Assembly: GCF_017592825.1 (NCBI RefSeq)
Contig: NZ_JAGFMD010000006.1
Coordinates: forward strand, 124,001-188,000
From: Roseivirga sp. E12
GTDB taxonomy: Bacteria; Bacteroidota; Bacteroidia; Cytophagales; Cyclobacteriaceae
Length of the DNA stretch: 64,000 nucleotides
Reading direction: 5' to 3'
Below are positions 43,342-52,497 of the stretch, piece by piece. A program made the translations under genes and the position numbers. Below the pieces are notes generated by a model that saw only the letters and a list, made by a program, of their open reading frames with translations, was not told where the DNA came from and did not search any database. The first letter of the stretch is position 1. Every line of letters begins with the position of its first letter.

Positions 43342-43367
43342 ATTCCCAAGTCCACAAAAAGGTCATC
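43342..43367 (-). promoter_or_regulatory. Promoter-like element of the export operon
   Basis: Read leftward: GATGACCTTTT from 43367, then GGAAT with its first G 19 bases after the T of TGAC (43346-43342), followed by AAACC. This matches the first half of the peptide promoter cassettes, including spacing. The AATGGT/ACCATT palindrome of the peptide genes is absent. It lies about 80 bases before the hlyD-like start. Confidence 0.55.
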
Positions 43368-43413
43368 AGAGAAAAGGTATTTTTTTTGTATCACAAAATC
43401 TGCTTGCAACAGG

Positions 43414-43450
43414 CCAACAAAAAAGGCGCCTAAGGCGCCTTTTTTGTTGG
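43414..43450 (-). terminator. Perfect-palindrome terminator after the ybjQ-like gene
   Basis: Arms CCAACAAAAAAGGCGCC and its exact complement enclose TAA, with A- and T-runs that make it work in either direction. It separates the ybjQ-like gene from the export operon promoter. Confidence 0.93.
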
Positions 43451-43484
43451 GATAGAAAACATTTGTCCTTGTCAGGAGCTGCAA

Positions 43485-43805
43485 TTATTTATAGGTAACA
43501 GCCGTACCACTAGCAGTAACCATTAGCATACTGCTACTATGTCCAATGGTTTCATAGTCCAAATCAATGCCCACTACTGCATTTGCACCGAGCCCCTTGG
43601 CGTGATGCTCTAATTCCATCATAGCATTTTCTTTTGCCTCGCGAAGGACACGCTCATAAGAACCTGATCGACCACCGACTAAGTCAGTGATGCTTGCAAA
43701 AATGTCTTTAAACAAGTTGGCTCCAATAATAGCCTCACCTGTGATTACACCATGGTACTCTGTAATTACATGGCCTTCAATAGTATTTGTCGTTGTAAGT
43801 ATCAT
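43485..43805 (-). CDS. YbjQ-family (UPF0145) protein
   Basis: 106 residues. The family core is plain: [20 protein letters not shown], then [34 protein letters not shown] and [14 protein letters not shown]. The fold assembles as a pentamer-like ring in known structures and is sometimes called heavy-metal-binding, but its function is unproven. It is complete in length and lies between the sugar-salvage operon and the export operon on the same strand, with its own strong terminator. Confidence 0.93.
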   Translation of the reverse strand: MILTTTNTIEGHVITEYHGVITGEAIIGANLFKDIFASITDLVGGRSGSYERVLREAKENAMMELEHHAKGLGANAVVGIDLDYETIGHSSSMLMVTASGTAVTYK

Positions 43806-43842
43806 TCAATAATTGGTTTTCAATTTTTAAATAGTGACCGAG

Positions 43843-44352
43843 TCACCTTCCATTGTTCGTAAAACGTCTAATCAAAGTTTGATGCTGAGGATAAGCGGAT
43901 GTCAAGCTATCCCGATCGGCTAATTCGAAATCCTCAAATTCGAAGCCGGGCGCTACAGTACATCCTACTAGAATATAAACCTCTTTCACAACTTCAGCAG
44001 CAAACCAAGTTCCCTTAGGGATAATAACTTGTAGAGATTCTCCTGCTTCTAGATCCGAGCCAATTCGACTTGAGGTAAGCTCACCATTTTTTGAAATCAT
44101 ATGAATGATAGCGACACCACCCTGATGATAATGCCAAATTTCGTCAGAGCTAAGTCTATGAAAATTTGATACACTTTTGGTAGTCAAAAGGAAGTAAATG
44201 GATGTACCGAAAGTCCTTGAAGAACCATACCTCTCGGGTAATACACTTTTTCTAACACTCTCTTCCGATCGATAAGTCTCATTGAAGTATCCGCCTTCTG
44301 GATGTGCTTGGAGATTCAGCTTTTCAATCCAATATTCAGCGTCCTTTGTCAT
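43843..44352 (-). CDS. DUF985 cupin protein
   Basis: 169 residues. The DUF985 (Cupin_5) signature is clear: AHPEGGYFNETYRS, then GTSIYFLLTTKSVSNFHRLS, DEIWHYHQGGVAIIHMIS and VIIPKGTWFAAEV ending in GCTVAPGFEFEDFELADRD. Histidines of HYHQG and the early HPEGG are the usual metal or ligand contacts. Its ATG overlaps the kinase stop (ATGA), so it belongs to the sugar-salvage operon. A sugar- or nucleotide-sugar-related role is inferred from that position; the family has no agreed reaction. Confidence 0.88.
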   Translation of the reverse strand: MTKDAEYWIEKLNLQAHPEGGYFNETYRSEESVRKSVLPERYGSSRTFGTSIYFLLTTKSVSNFHRLSSDEIWHYHQGGVAIIHMISKNGELTSSRIGSDLEAGESLQVIIPKGTWFAAEVVKEVYILVGCTVAPGFEFEDFELADRDSLTSAYPQHQTLIRRFTNNGR

Positions 44353-45356
44353 AGCTCATTCATTAATTCTAACAACCTCAATTGGTTTCTTGCCCTGATG
44401 AAATTCTCCTCTTCAAAGGAGGTTTTATAGTAAGTATCTCCGTTCAAAAAGTCCGCGAGGAACCTAATGGCCATTATATAAGTCATGTAAAGTCCACCAA
44501 ATGTCAAGCTCTGAATTTCTATGTCAGTCAGAACGGATCCAGACTCTTTACTAAATCCAATGAGAAGGACATCCAAATAGTCCTTTCTTATCTCAATCAA
44601 GTTTTCATCATGCTCATTTTCCTCTGTAGGTGAAAGCGTGGTTCGCATGAGATCACCAAAATCATAGAGCAAATAACCAGGGCCTAACGTATCTAAATCA
44701 ATGATATAACGAAAGCTATGGTCAGATTGAGATAACAGACAGTTGTTAAGCTTAGTATCATTATGGCACACTCTTAACGGAAGTCCTTTTGAAATCAGAT
44801 CATCCATTTTAGCGTCTATCCACCTGAAAGAGTTAGCTTTTTTAACTAGGTCCTGACATGATTCTAGCCTTCCGGCAATATCCTTTTCAATGGCCTCCCC
44901 TAACTGTTCTAACCTCCAACTTAGGCTATGAAACTGCGGTATGGCTTCCTTAAAATTTTCCGGTCTTAGTGTATTCGAAAAAGCTGTAAACCTTCCAAAG
45001 CCTTCTGCCACTTTCTCAACTTCGATCAAACCATTCGCAGTCTCTGGGGCATAGGAGTCTTCAATAAAGTCCATCAACCTCCAAAAACTACCATCAGCTT
45101 CTGTATGATAAAGACCTTCGGCCGTCTTATAGTGCTTTGTAAAAAGTGCCGAAGCCGCTTGGAGCAAGGCTTGGAGGTTTGACTCAATCTTTTCAGGAGA
45201 TTTAAAAACACTTCGATTGAGCTTTTGGAGAAGAAGCTTTTGGTCTACAGTCTCAACTAAATAGGAGTCATTGATATGGCCTAAACCAAAAGGAGCAATC
45301 CCGCTGATTACTCCTTTAACATTATATGCCTGAAGTGCCTTTAAAGCAGCTTTCAT
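44349..45356 (-). CDS. Sugar kinase of the aminoglycoside-phosphotransferase fold (NahK-like)
   Basis: 335 residues. The APH-type fold is visible in an N-lobe GLGHINDSYLVE and the catalytic loop LRVCHNDTKLNNCLL, followed by the Mg-binding IIDLDTLGPGYLLYDFGDLM. N-acetylhexosamine 1-kinases share this loop. It overlaps the nucleotidyltransferase gene upstream by one base (TAATG) and the cupin gene downstream by 4 bases. With a sugar transporter divergent nearby, the likely job is phosphorylating an imported (amino)sugar at C1 for nucleotide-sugar synthesis. The exact sugar is not known. Confidence 0.82.
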   Translation of the reverse strand: MKAALKALQAYNVKGVISGIAPFGLGHINDSYLVETVDQKLLLQKLNRSVFKSPEKIESNLQALLQAASALFTKHYKTAEGLYHTEADGSFWRLMDFIEDSYAPETANGLIEVEKVAEGFGRFTAFSNTLRPENFKEAIPQFHSLSWRLEQLGEAIEKDIAGRLESCQDLVKKANSFRWIDAKMDDLISKGLPLRVCHNDTKLNNCLLSQSDHSFRYIIDLDTLGPGYLLYDFGDLMRTTLSPTEENEHDENLIEIRKDYLDVLLIGFSKESGSVLTDIEIQSLTFGGLYMTYIMAIRFLADFLNGDTYYKTSFEEENFIRARNQLRLLELMNEL

Positions 45357-46246
45357 TACTTTACTTCTTGCGGGTAGATCCCGTCAGCAATCATTTGCTT
45401 GACACCATTAACTACATGAGGTTTATCCTCTTGATAAGTAACACCTAGCCAAGAGGCCGATGTAGGAACTACCTTTACTGAGGCTTTACCCTCTTTCATC
45501 AAATTATCCACCTCAACGGGTATGAAGCATTCCGATTTAGGATCTTCATTGTTCTCTTTTACAAAGTCAATAAATTTCTCTTCGAATTGATCAAGTACAG
45601 AGGTTGGGAAGCCCCAAAAGTTCATTGATACATACGTTTTCGGATCAAGTGTATGACGTTGGCCATCTTCTTCATAAGAAATCTCTTCACCATCTTTTCC
45701 GATTGACAGAGTCTCCTTGATACCCGTCAAGTTCATGTTTTCATCTACCTGGCAGATCCCTCTATTTACAGTGCCATGGTCAGAAAGGGTATTGACCAGC
45801 TCGTAGCCCATGATGAGGTGCTCGTTTTCTTTAAGGTCTTTGATTGCGCTGACTGCTTCGCCAAAAGATTGAGTCCCGTAGTAGTCATCTGCATTGATCA
45901 CCAAGAAAGGCTCATTAATCAAGTGCTTTGCAGCAAGAATAGCGTGTGTTGTTCCCCAAGGCTTCTTTCGGTTAGCCTCATATTTGGATGTATGCTCAGT
46001 ATACTCGTTCTGGAAAGCATATTCCATTTTGATCTTACCCTTAAAACGATCGGCATAATGCTCATCGAAAGCGTCTTTCAGGTCTGTTCTGATGATAAAA
46101 ACCACTTTGGTGAATCCCGCTTTGATCGCATCGTGGATTGAATAGTCCATAATGATCTCGCCATTCGGCCCTATTCCATCTAACTGCTTATTTCCACCAT
46201 AACGACTTCCCATGCCGGCCGCCAAAACCACTAAAGTCAAATCCAT
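45356..46246 (-). CDS. Sugar-1-phosphate nucleotidyltransferase
   Basis: 296 residues. The N-terminus is the nucleotidyltransferase loop (VVLAAGMGSRYGGNKQLDGI). FLVINADDYYGTQSF carries the catalytic Asp pair, and the later VSMNFWGFPTS and ECFIPVEVDNLMKEG are typical of this RmlA/GlmU-like branch. It should turn a sugar 1-phosphate and NTP into a nucleotide sugar. First gene of the translationally coupled operon with the NahK-like kinase and the cupin. It diverges from the sodium:solute symporter across 83 bases. Confidence 0.87.
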   Translation of the reverse strand: MDLTLVVLAAGMGSRYGGNKQLDGIGPNGEIIMDYSIHDAIKAGFTKVVFIIRTDLKDAFDEHYADRFKGKIKMEYAFQNEYTEHTSKYEANRKKPWGTTHAILAAKHLINEPFLVINADDYYGTQSFGEAVSAIKDLKENEHLIMGYELVNTLSDHGTVNRGICQVDENMNLTGIKETLSIGKDGEEISYEEDGQRHTLDPKTYVSMNFWGFPTSVLDQFEEKFIDFVKENNEDPKSECFIPVEVDNLMKEGKASVKVVPTSASWLGVTYQEDKPHVVNGVKQMIADGIYPQEVK

Positions 46247-46329
46247 AATTTCCTGCTAAAAAACTTTCTATATTGTTGCCTCGAAGTTGATGAAAAACTT
46301 TAGACTAGTCAATCTAACACTCGATTAAT

Positions 46330-48111
46330 ATGAACCTCTCCTCCCTCGACTGGACAATCATCATTGTATTTTTTGCAGTCTTTTTAGTCATAGGTATTCG
46401 CGTTTCCAAAAAAGCAGGCTCCAGCTCCAAAGAGTTCTTTCTATCTGGGCGCAATATGCCTTGGTGGCTTTTAGGTGTTTCCATGGTAGCGACCACTTTT
46501 TCAGCCGATACACCTAACCTTGTCACCGATATCGTAAGACAAAATGGAGTGGCAGGAAACTGGACTTGGTGGGCCTTCTTGATTACGGGAATGTTCACAG
46601 TATTCATCTATGCCAAACTATGGAGACGATCCGGTGTATTGACAGATCTTGAGTTCTACGAAAAACGGTACAGTGGCAAGGAAGCTGCATTTTTAAGGGG
46701 CTTCAGGGCGATCTACTTGGGCGTATTCTTCAATGTGATGATTATGGCTACCGTATCGCTTGCGGCCATAAAAATTGGCGAGGTCATGTTTGGCTTAGAA
46801 CCTTGGAAGACTGTAGTCTATGCTTCATTGATTACCGTTGCCTATAGCTCTCTTGGCGGGTTACGAGGAGTTATCTTGACAGATTTTCTTCAATTTATAG
46901 TAGCCATGGTAGGCTCCATTGCCGCTGCAATTTACATAGTGAACTTACCAGAAGTTGGAGGTTTAACGGCACTTATCGAAAGACCTGAGATTGCTAGTAA
47001 GTTGAGTCTTATTCCAGATATCAACAACCAAGAATTATTCATAACCCTTTTAATTATACCCATTGCGGTACAATGGTGGAGCGTCTGGTACCCAGGCTCA
47101 GAACCTGGCGGTGGAGGATACATCGCACAACGGATGCTTTCGGCCAAAGACGAAAAGAATGCCGTCTCTGCCACCCTCCTATTTAATATTACCCATTATG
47201 CGCTAAGACCTTGGCCATGGATTCTAATCGCTTTAGCTTCTTTGGTGGTTTACCCAGACTTGGCTTCTATAAGAGAAGCTTTCCCAAATATTTCTGAAGG
47301 CAAAATGGGGCATGATCTAGGCTACTCAGCCATGCTATTGACACTGCCAAAAGGCTTACTCGGTATTGTTATTGCCTCGCTGATCGCTGCTTTTATGTCG
47401 ACCATCTCTACTCATTTGAACTGGGGGTCGTCTTACGTGGCTTTTGATTTCTATCAACGTTTTGTGAAACCCGAAGCCTCTGACAAAGAACTGGTAAACG
47501 TAGGCCGAATATCAACCGTAGTCTTAATGGTTTTGGCAGGGCTTTTTGCCTTGGTACTCTCAAGCGCTTACGATGCATTCCAAATACTCTTATCGATAGG
47601 TGCCGGAACGGGTTCCATCTTCTTGCTTCGATGGTTCTGGTGGCGAATCAACGCTTACTCCGAAATTACTGGTATGATCGTATCCTTTGTTTTCGCTCTA
47701 CTGCTGAATGAGAACATTGGTCCGGAATTCTTGACCTCGATCAAACCAGAGTTTAAACTGCTTTTAAGTGTAGGTGTCACCACGGTTGCCTGGGTGGTAG
47801 TAACACTAATGACAAGGCCAACGGACTACAAAACCTTGGCATCCTTTTTCAATAAGGCAAAGCCGTATGGCAACGGCTGGAATGGCTTTAAGAAGATTGC
47901 CAAAAACGAAGGAATTGCTTTAGAGTCAGGTACTGGGAAATCGAGTATTGATATTCTGGCTGTCTTTTTAGGGATAATAGCCGTTTATAGCGCGTTATTC
48001 TCTACCGGAATGTTCATTTATGGAAAAATGACCAATGGCGTAATCCTCTTAGTCGTTGCCTTGGCGGCTATTCTAATGCTCAGAAATACATGGCGAAAGC
48101 TAAAGTTTTAA
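46330..48111 (+). CDS. Sodium:solute symporter (SSS family)
   Basis: 593 residues with about 13 transmembrane helices. Diagnostic segments are FFLSGRNMPWWLLGVSMVAT, YSSLGGLRGVILTDFLQFIV and LIAAFMSTISTHLNWGSSYV, which is the SSS sodium-site region near the end of helix 8. The N-terminal tail is very short. It probably imports a sugar or related solute with sodium, as its divergent neighbours phosphorylate and activate a sugar. The alternative of an organic acid or amino acid substrate cannot be excluded. Confidence 0.92.
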   Translation: MNLSSLDWTIIIVFFAVFLVIGIRVSKKAGSSSKEFFLSGRNMPWWLLGVSMVATTFSADTPNLVTDIVRQNGVAGNWTWWAFLITGMFTVFIYAKLWRRSGVLTDLEFYEKRYSGKEAAFLRGFRAIYLGVFFNVMIMATVSLAAIKIGEVMFGLEPWKTVVYASLITVAYSSLGGLRGVILTDFLQFIVAMVGSIAAAIYIVNLPEVGGLTALIERPEIASKLSLIPDINNQELFITLLIIPIAVQWWSVWYPGSEPGGGGYIAQRMLSAKDEKNAVSATLLFNITHYALRPWPWILIALASLVVYPDLASIREAFPNISEGKMGHDLGYSAMLLTLPKGLLGIVIASLIAAFMSTISTHLNWGSSYVAFDFYQRFVKPEASDKELVNVGRISTVVLMVLAGLFALVLSSAYDAFQILLSIGAGTGSIFLLRWFWWRINAYSEITGMIVSFVFALLLNENIGPEFLTSIKPEFKLLLSVGVTTVAWVVVTLMTRPTDYKTLASFFNKAKPYGNGWNGFKKIAKNEGIALESGTGKSSIDILAVFLGIIAVYSALFSTGMFIYGKMTNGVILLVVALAAILMLRNTWRKLKF

Positions 48112-48156
48112 TTTACTGGCAAGATTAATTACTTCATTTCCAGCACGTTCAAAAGT

Positions 48157-48184
48157 GCGGCTTAATAATTAATTATTAAGCCGC
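48157..48184. terminator. Palindromic hairpin after the symporter gene
   Basis: A perfect 28-base palindrome (GCGGCTTAATAATT and its complement). It lies 46 bases after the symporter stop and 73 before phoH. There is no strong T-run, so it may be a terminator or a transcript-end stabiliser. Confidence 0.55.
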
Positions 48185-48256
48185 TGTCATACGTTTGTTT
48201 GAGTCGATTTTTTCATAACTTAATTCAACGTTCTATCAAATATTGATCACTACTCT

Positions 48257-49606
48257 ATGCCGAGAGCTAAGAAGACCGAAAGGAAGATTTTTGTACTTGA
48301 CACTTCCGTAATCCTATTTGAACACAATGCCATAATGAATTTTGAGGAGCACGACATTGGGCTCCCTATCACAGTTCTCGAAGAGCTAGATCAGTTCAAA
48401 AAAGGAAACGATACTAAAAATTTCGAAGCCAGAGAATTCACTCGACTTCTTGATAAGTTGGCCAAGGACAAATCGCTTCAGGATTGGATTCCTCTCAACG
48501 GAAAAACTCGAGGGAGTTTTAAAGTAGTAATGGAAGCTGGTACTGGAGAAAGTGGGCTAGATGCTAATCGGGTTTTCGGTGAGAAAAAGAATGATCACCG
48601 TATTCTAAATGCCGCCCTGCGCTTGAAAGAAGAAAATCAGGATCGGAGCGTAATCCTTGTCTCAAAAGACATTAACCTAAGGTTGAAAGCAAAGTCCATG
48701 GGGCTGCGTGCAGAAGACTATGAAACCGGCAAGGTCAAAAGTGTCGACTCACTGAGAAAAGGCGCAATTGAAATCGAAAAGGTCGATTCAGATATCATAA
48801 ATCACCTCTATGAAAATGGCACTCTCACTCCCAAGGAGGTGCTGAAGCGCAAAAAATCACTACCCAATCAGTACTTCATTCTTAAGAGCGACAAGAACTC
48901 GATTCTCGCTTATCATAACTCCGTAGATGATGTCATTGAAAGAGTAGACAAGCGTCCTGTTTCCGGGGTAAAACCTAGAAATGCCGAGCAGACCTTCGCC
49001 ATTCATGCCATCATGAATCCGGATGTGAAACTCGTCACGATTCAGGGTGTTGCGGGTACTGGTAAAACATTGCTCACCCTGGCAGGAGCTCTTGAGCAAC
49101 GTAGAGACTTCAAACAAATATATCTAGCCAGACCGATCGTTCCCTTGAGTAATAAGGACATCGGATACTTACCTGGTGATATTAAATCCAAGCTGAACCC
49201 CTATATGGAGCCCCTTTGGGATAACCTGAAGTTTATCCAAAATCAGTACAAGGAGACTGACAAAGAGTTTAAGGCCATTACCGAAATGGTGAACAAGGAG
49301 AAACTATTAATCACACCTCTGGCCTATATAAGGGGTAGAAGTTTGTCGAATATCTACTTTATAGTGGATGAAGCACAGAACTTGACTCCACATGAGATCA
49401 AGACTGTCATTACTCGAGCTGGTGAGAATACCAAGATCGTCTTTACGGGTGATGTCAATCAGATTGATACGCCTTATCTAGATTCGCAATCGAATGGACT
49501 TTCCTACTTGATAGATCGTGTAAAAGATCATCCGCTTTATGCCCATATCACGCTAGAGAAAGGTGAGCGTTCAGAATTAGCCAACTTGGCTAATGAGATG
49601 CTATAA
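48257..49606 (+). CDS. PIN-PhoH ATPase (PhoH2-type)
   Basis: 449 residues. Residues 1-150 are a PIN nuclease domain with the acidic set (VLDTSVIL, then EELDQFK, and late NDHRILNAAL). The PhoH P-loop ATPase occupies about 235-449: TIQGVAGTGKTLLTLAGAL (Walker A) and IYFIVDEAQNLTPHE (Walker B), then the arginine-bearing FTGDVNQIDTPY. PIN-PhoH proteins act as RNA helicase/ribonucleases in the cases tested. It stands alone, between the symporter and the convergent histidine kinase. Confidence 0.93.
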   Translation: MPRAKKTERKIFVLDTSVILFEHNAIMNFEEHDIGLPITVLEELDQFKKGNDTKNFEAREFTRLLDKLAKDKSLQDWIPLNGKTRGSFKVVMEAGTGESGLDANRVFGEKKNDHRILNAALRLKEENQDRSVILVSKDINLRLKAKSMGLRAEDYETGKVKSVDSLRKGAIEIEKVDSDIINHLYENGTLTPKEVLKRKKSLPNQYFILKSDKNSILAYHNSVDDVIERVDKRPVSGVKPRNAEQTFAIHAIMNPDVKLVTIQGVAGTGKTLLTLAGALEQRRDFKQIYLARPIVPLSNKDIGYLPGDIKSKLNPYMEPLWDNLKFIQNQYKETDKEFKAITEMVNKEKLLITPLAYIRGRSLSNIYFIVDEAQNLTPHEIKTVITRAGENTKIVFTGDVNQIDTPYLDSQSNGLSYLIDRVKDHPLYAHITLEKGERSELANLANEML

Positions 49607-49611
49607 TAGAT

Positions 49612-49678
49612 AGAGGTAGCTTACTTCTAAGACCCTTCGTTCCTCAGGGAAAGAAGAGTATTCAACATAGTTACCTCT
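49612..49678. terminator. Weak shared hairpin between phoH-type and kinase genes
   Basis: AGAGGTA (49612-49618) can pair with TACCTCT (49672-49678), with an inner CTTCT/AGAAG pairing. The convergent genes end on either side. The stem is interrupted, so this is a weak call. Confidence 0.3.
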
Positions 49679-51014
49679 AAAATTTCAAACTGAAGACTGT
49701 CCCTTGGGAATCGGTTGAAAGTGTAATATCTCCCTTATGAGCCTTCATTATTTGTTTTGAAAGGCTCAAGCCAATGCCGTTACCTTGCTTTTTTGTAGTA
49801 AAGAAGGGCACAAAAATCTCGTTGATAATTTCGTCAGGTATTCCAGGACCATTATCCGCCACCTGTATGTAAGTGTTCCCTCCTTCTTGTTCTGTAGTGA
49901 TATCTATCTGAGCATCCGGTTGACCTTCCATTGCTTCGGCCGCATTCTTTATCAGATTAATTAGTACCTGACTGATAAGCTTCTCATCTGCTTGTACAAA
50001 GGCATCTTCTAGAAGATGCGGTAAAAGATTAAGCTTGACCGAACCAAGTTCCGATTTAGAAATTTGGACGGTGTCATGTATCAGGGAGAAGAGGTTAACT
50101 CTGGAAATTTCTGGCACCGGTGGTTTTGTATAGTCACGATACGCCTGAACGAATCCAAGAAGCCCTCGCCCTCTCTTTTCTATAGCCACTATGCTCTTGA
50201 AGACATCTTCAAGGTCATCTTTCTCAAACTGATCTGCCTTTAGCCTACCCTCATCATCTTGCATAATCATCTTTATGGCAGTAGTGAGGGATACAACAGG
50301 CGTAACTGAGTTCATGATTTCATGGGTCAGCACCCTGATCAACTTTTGCCATGCGTCCATTTCACGCTCTTCCAATTCTGCTGAAATATCTTGAAGTGAG
50401 ATGAGCGTGTAATCTTCTTCTGCCAGCTTAAACGATCGGCTAACTACGGCCAGCTTTGATTTTGACGCATTGGGTGAAAGTACCATGCTATCTCCTGCTT
50501 TAAGGGCCTTCAATTTATCCCAAGTACCCTCATCATGATTCGCTAATTGATCAATCTTTCCTAAAGCCGGCACTCCAAGCAAATCTTGTGCAGCAGAGTT
50601 CATCAGGTCGACTCTACCATCAGCCTTGAAGCTGATCAACCCAACTGAGACATGCTCATTGACCATTTGCAAGTACTGATACTGCTCTTCTCGTTCTAGT
50701 GTAAGCTTTTTGAAAGTTCTCAAAACATTATTGAAAGCTACCTTGAGCTCATCTTTACTCTGGCCCCAGGCAAACTCGTTGTAGACTTTATTGAAGTCAC
50801 GGTTGTCAAAGGACTTAAAGAAGACTAGTAGTTCATCTCTCGTTCTGTTAATGTAGTAGAACAGCATGACCATTTGAGCAATGGTGAGCAACCCAAAACC
50901 GAGTGGAGACATAATGATTTCTGTCTGAAAGAATGACCAAATCGCGGCAAACATTGTGACAGCAATCAGCAAGAGCCGAACAGCAACTTGGATTGTAAAC
51001 CTATTGAAGACCAT
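49677..51014 (-). CDS. Sensor histidine kinase (NtrB-like, PAS domain)
   Basis: About 445 residues from ATG 51012-51014 ([14 protein letters not shown]); 14 bases overlap with the response-regulator stop. Two transmembrane helices lie in the first 65 residues with almost no periplasmic loop. A PAS domain follows (about 110-215; [19 protein letters not shown]). The H-box is [13 protein letters not shown], the N-box [12 protein letters not shown], and the G-boxes DNGPGIPDE and [11 protein letters not shown]. It should phosphorylate the NtrC-type regulator encoded just upstream. The input is likely cytoplasmic or membrane-borne. Confidence 0.93.
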   Translation of the reverse strand: MVFNRFTIQVAVRLLLIAVTMFAAIWSFFQTEIIMSPLGFGLLTIAQMVMLFYYINRTRDELLVFFKSFDNRDFNKVYNEFAWGQSKDELKVAFNNVLRTFKKLTLEREEQYQYLQMVNEHVSVGLISFKADGRVDLMNSAAQDLLGVPALGKIDQLANHDEGTWDKLKALKAGDSMVLSPNASKSKLAVVSRSFKLAEEDYTLISLQDISAELEEREMDAWQKLIRVLTHEIMNSVTPVVSLTTAIKMIMQDDEGRLKADQFEKDDLEDVFKSIVAIEKRGRGLLGFVQAYRDYTKPPVPEISRVNLFSLIHDTVQISKSELGSVKLNLLPHLLEDAFVQADEKLISQVLINLIKNAAEAMEGQPDAQIDITTEQEGGNTYIQVADNGPGIPDEIINEIFVPFFTTKKQGNGIGLSLSKQIMKAHKGDITLSTDSQGTVFSLKF

Positions 51015-52377
51015 ACTTTTCAAGTTTTCTGTAAAGTGTAGTTCGTCCAATACCAAGTTCTTGAGCCACCTTGCTCATATTACCTTCATTTTTCTTGATC
51101 ACTTTTTCGATGGTAATCCGTTCAAGTTCTTCCAGATTTGTAGTAGTCATGAAACCATCTGACTTCATCTGCTTTCTCAGGTTAAAGTCGTCAGGGATCA
51201 ACTTAACACCATCACTAAGAATAACTGCCCGTTCCACTGCATGCTCCAGCTCCCTGATATTTCCTGGCCAGTGGTACTTCTTTAACTTATCAAGTGTTTC
51301 ATTGGCCATCTTTGGTTGATCTTGAGCATATTTCTTACAGAACTTCGCAATGAAGTGTTCCACCATTGGGCCTATATCTGTCAAACGATCCCTTAATGGC
51401 GGAAGGTCCAATTCTATGGTGTTCAGTCTAAAGAAAAGGTCTTCTCGAAACTCACCACTTTCAATCATTTCCTCCAACTTAGCATTTGTGGCAGCAATAA
51501 TTCGGACATCAAACTGTCTCGATTTGTTTTCCCCTACTCTAGTCAGTTCTCTATTCTGAATAATCGTCAATAGCTTTGACTGCATTTGTGGTGTGAGGTT
51601 CCCGATCTCATCTAGAAAAATAGTCCCGCCATCAGCAGCCTCAAATCGACCCATTCGATCTTCTCTCGCGTCAGTAAAGGCTCCTTTCTGATGCCCAAAG
51701 AGCTCCGACTCGAATAAGGACTCGGTGATCGAGCCCAAATCTACAGACATGAAGACTTCATCCGCTCGAGGCGACATTTCGTGAATAAGCTTTGCCATCA
51801 GGCCTTTACCCGTACCATTTTCACCAAGCAATAACACATTGGCATCGGTACGGCTCACTTTCTCAGCCATCTTCAAAACTTGCTGCATTTCAGTTGACTC
51901 TGCGATAACCTGATCTGATTTGGCTACCAAGTGCTGCTTTAGGCCTTGCTGTTTTGTCTCCAGCCTTTGAATCTCCTTCTCCGATCTGGCAAGCTTGAGC
52001 GCATTACTTACTGAAACCTGAATCTTTTCATACTCCCAAGGCTTGGTCACAAAATCAATGGCACCTCGCTTCATTGCTTCCACGGCCAGTGTGACCTCTC
52101 CATAAGCGGTAATAATGATAATCTTCACTTCAGGGTGAGCACTGTTCAGTTTTGTAATCCATTCCAGACCTTCTTTTCCATCATTGGCACCGGGTGAATA
52201 GTTCATATCCAATAGAAGAACTTCTACTTCGCCTGACTTTAAAATCTCGCCTGCTTTCTTTGGGTGGTCAACACAAGAGACTTTGCTGAACCTTTGCTTT
52301 AAGACGATCTCTCCAGTCAGCAAGACATCAGAGTCATCATCAATGATAAGGATATGGGCGTTTTCCTTCTGCTTCAT
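51001..52377 (-). CDS. NtrC-family sigma-54-dependent response regulator
   Basis: 458 residues. The receiver has the acidic triad 13-15 and phosphoacceptor Asp57 (LLLDMNYSP). The AAA+ domain has Walker A GENGTGKG (185-192) and GAFTDA (232-237) in place of GAFTGA, the loop that touches sigma-54. As I recall, GAFTDA occurs in related Bacteroidota regulators, so it is not a clear defect. The Fis-type helix-turn-helix is at the end ([20 protein letters not shown]). Two matching palindromes lie just upstream, with a sigma-54-like promoter beyond them before the divergent permease gene. Confidence 0.95.
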   Translation of the reverse strand: MKQKENAHILIIDDDSDVLLTGEIVLKQRFSKVSCVDHPKKAGEILKSGEVEVLLLDMNYSPGANDGKEGLEWITKLNSAHPEVKIIIITAYGEVTLAVEAMKRGAIDFVTKPWEYEKIQVSVSNALKLARSEKEIQRLETKQQGLKQHLVAKSDQVIAESTEMQQVLKMAEKVSRTDANVLLLGENGTGKGLMAKLIHEMSPRADEVFMSVDLGSITESLFESELFGHQKGAFTDAREDRMGRFEAADGGTIFLDEIGNLTPQMQSKLLTIIQNRELTRVGENKSRQFDVRIIAATNAKLEEMIESGEFREDLFFRLNTIELDLPPLRDRLTDIGPMVEHFIAKFCKKYAQDQPKMANETLDKLKKYHWPGNIRELEHAVERAVILSDGVKLIPDDFNLRKQMKSDGFMTTTNLEELERITIEKVIKKNEGNMSKVAQELGIGRTTLYRKLEKYGLQ

Positions 52378-52395
52378 GATCTCAAGTTTAAAAAA

Positions 52396-52412
52396 TGTTC
52401 CTGAGCGGAACA
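52396..52412. promoter_or_regulatory. Enhancer-like palindrome 1 (NtrC-type site)
   Basis: TGTTCC-N5-GGAACA, a perfect inverted repeat 19 bases upstream of the regulator start. Same architecture as the next site, 23 bases further on. Confidence 0.6.
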
Positions 52413-52418
52413 GAAATC

Positions 52419-52435
52419 TGTTTCATATCGGAACA
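52419..52435. promoter_or_regulatory. Enhancer-like palindrome 2 (NtrC-type site)
   Basis: TGTTTC-N5-GGAACA, differing by one base from the perfect site 23 bases before it. Paired sites on one helix face, about 60-100 bases before a sigma-54-like promoter, fit binding by the neighbouring NtrC-type regulator. Confidence 0.58.
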
Positions 52436-52497
52436 ACATTTAGGGAAGTTAGTTTATGAAAAATCTTAACTAATTGATTAAAAGACATTTACATCGA

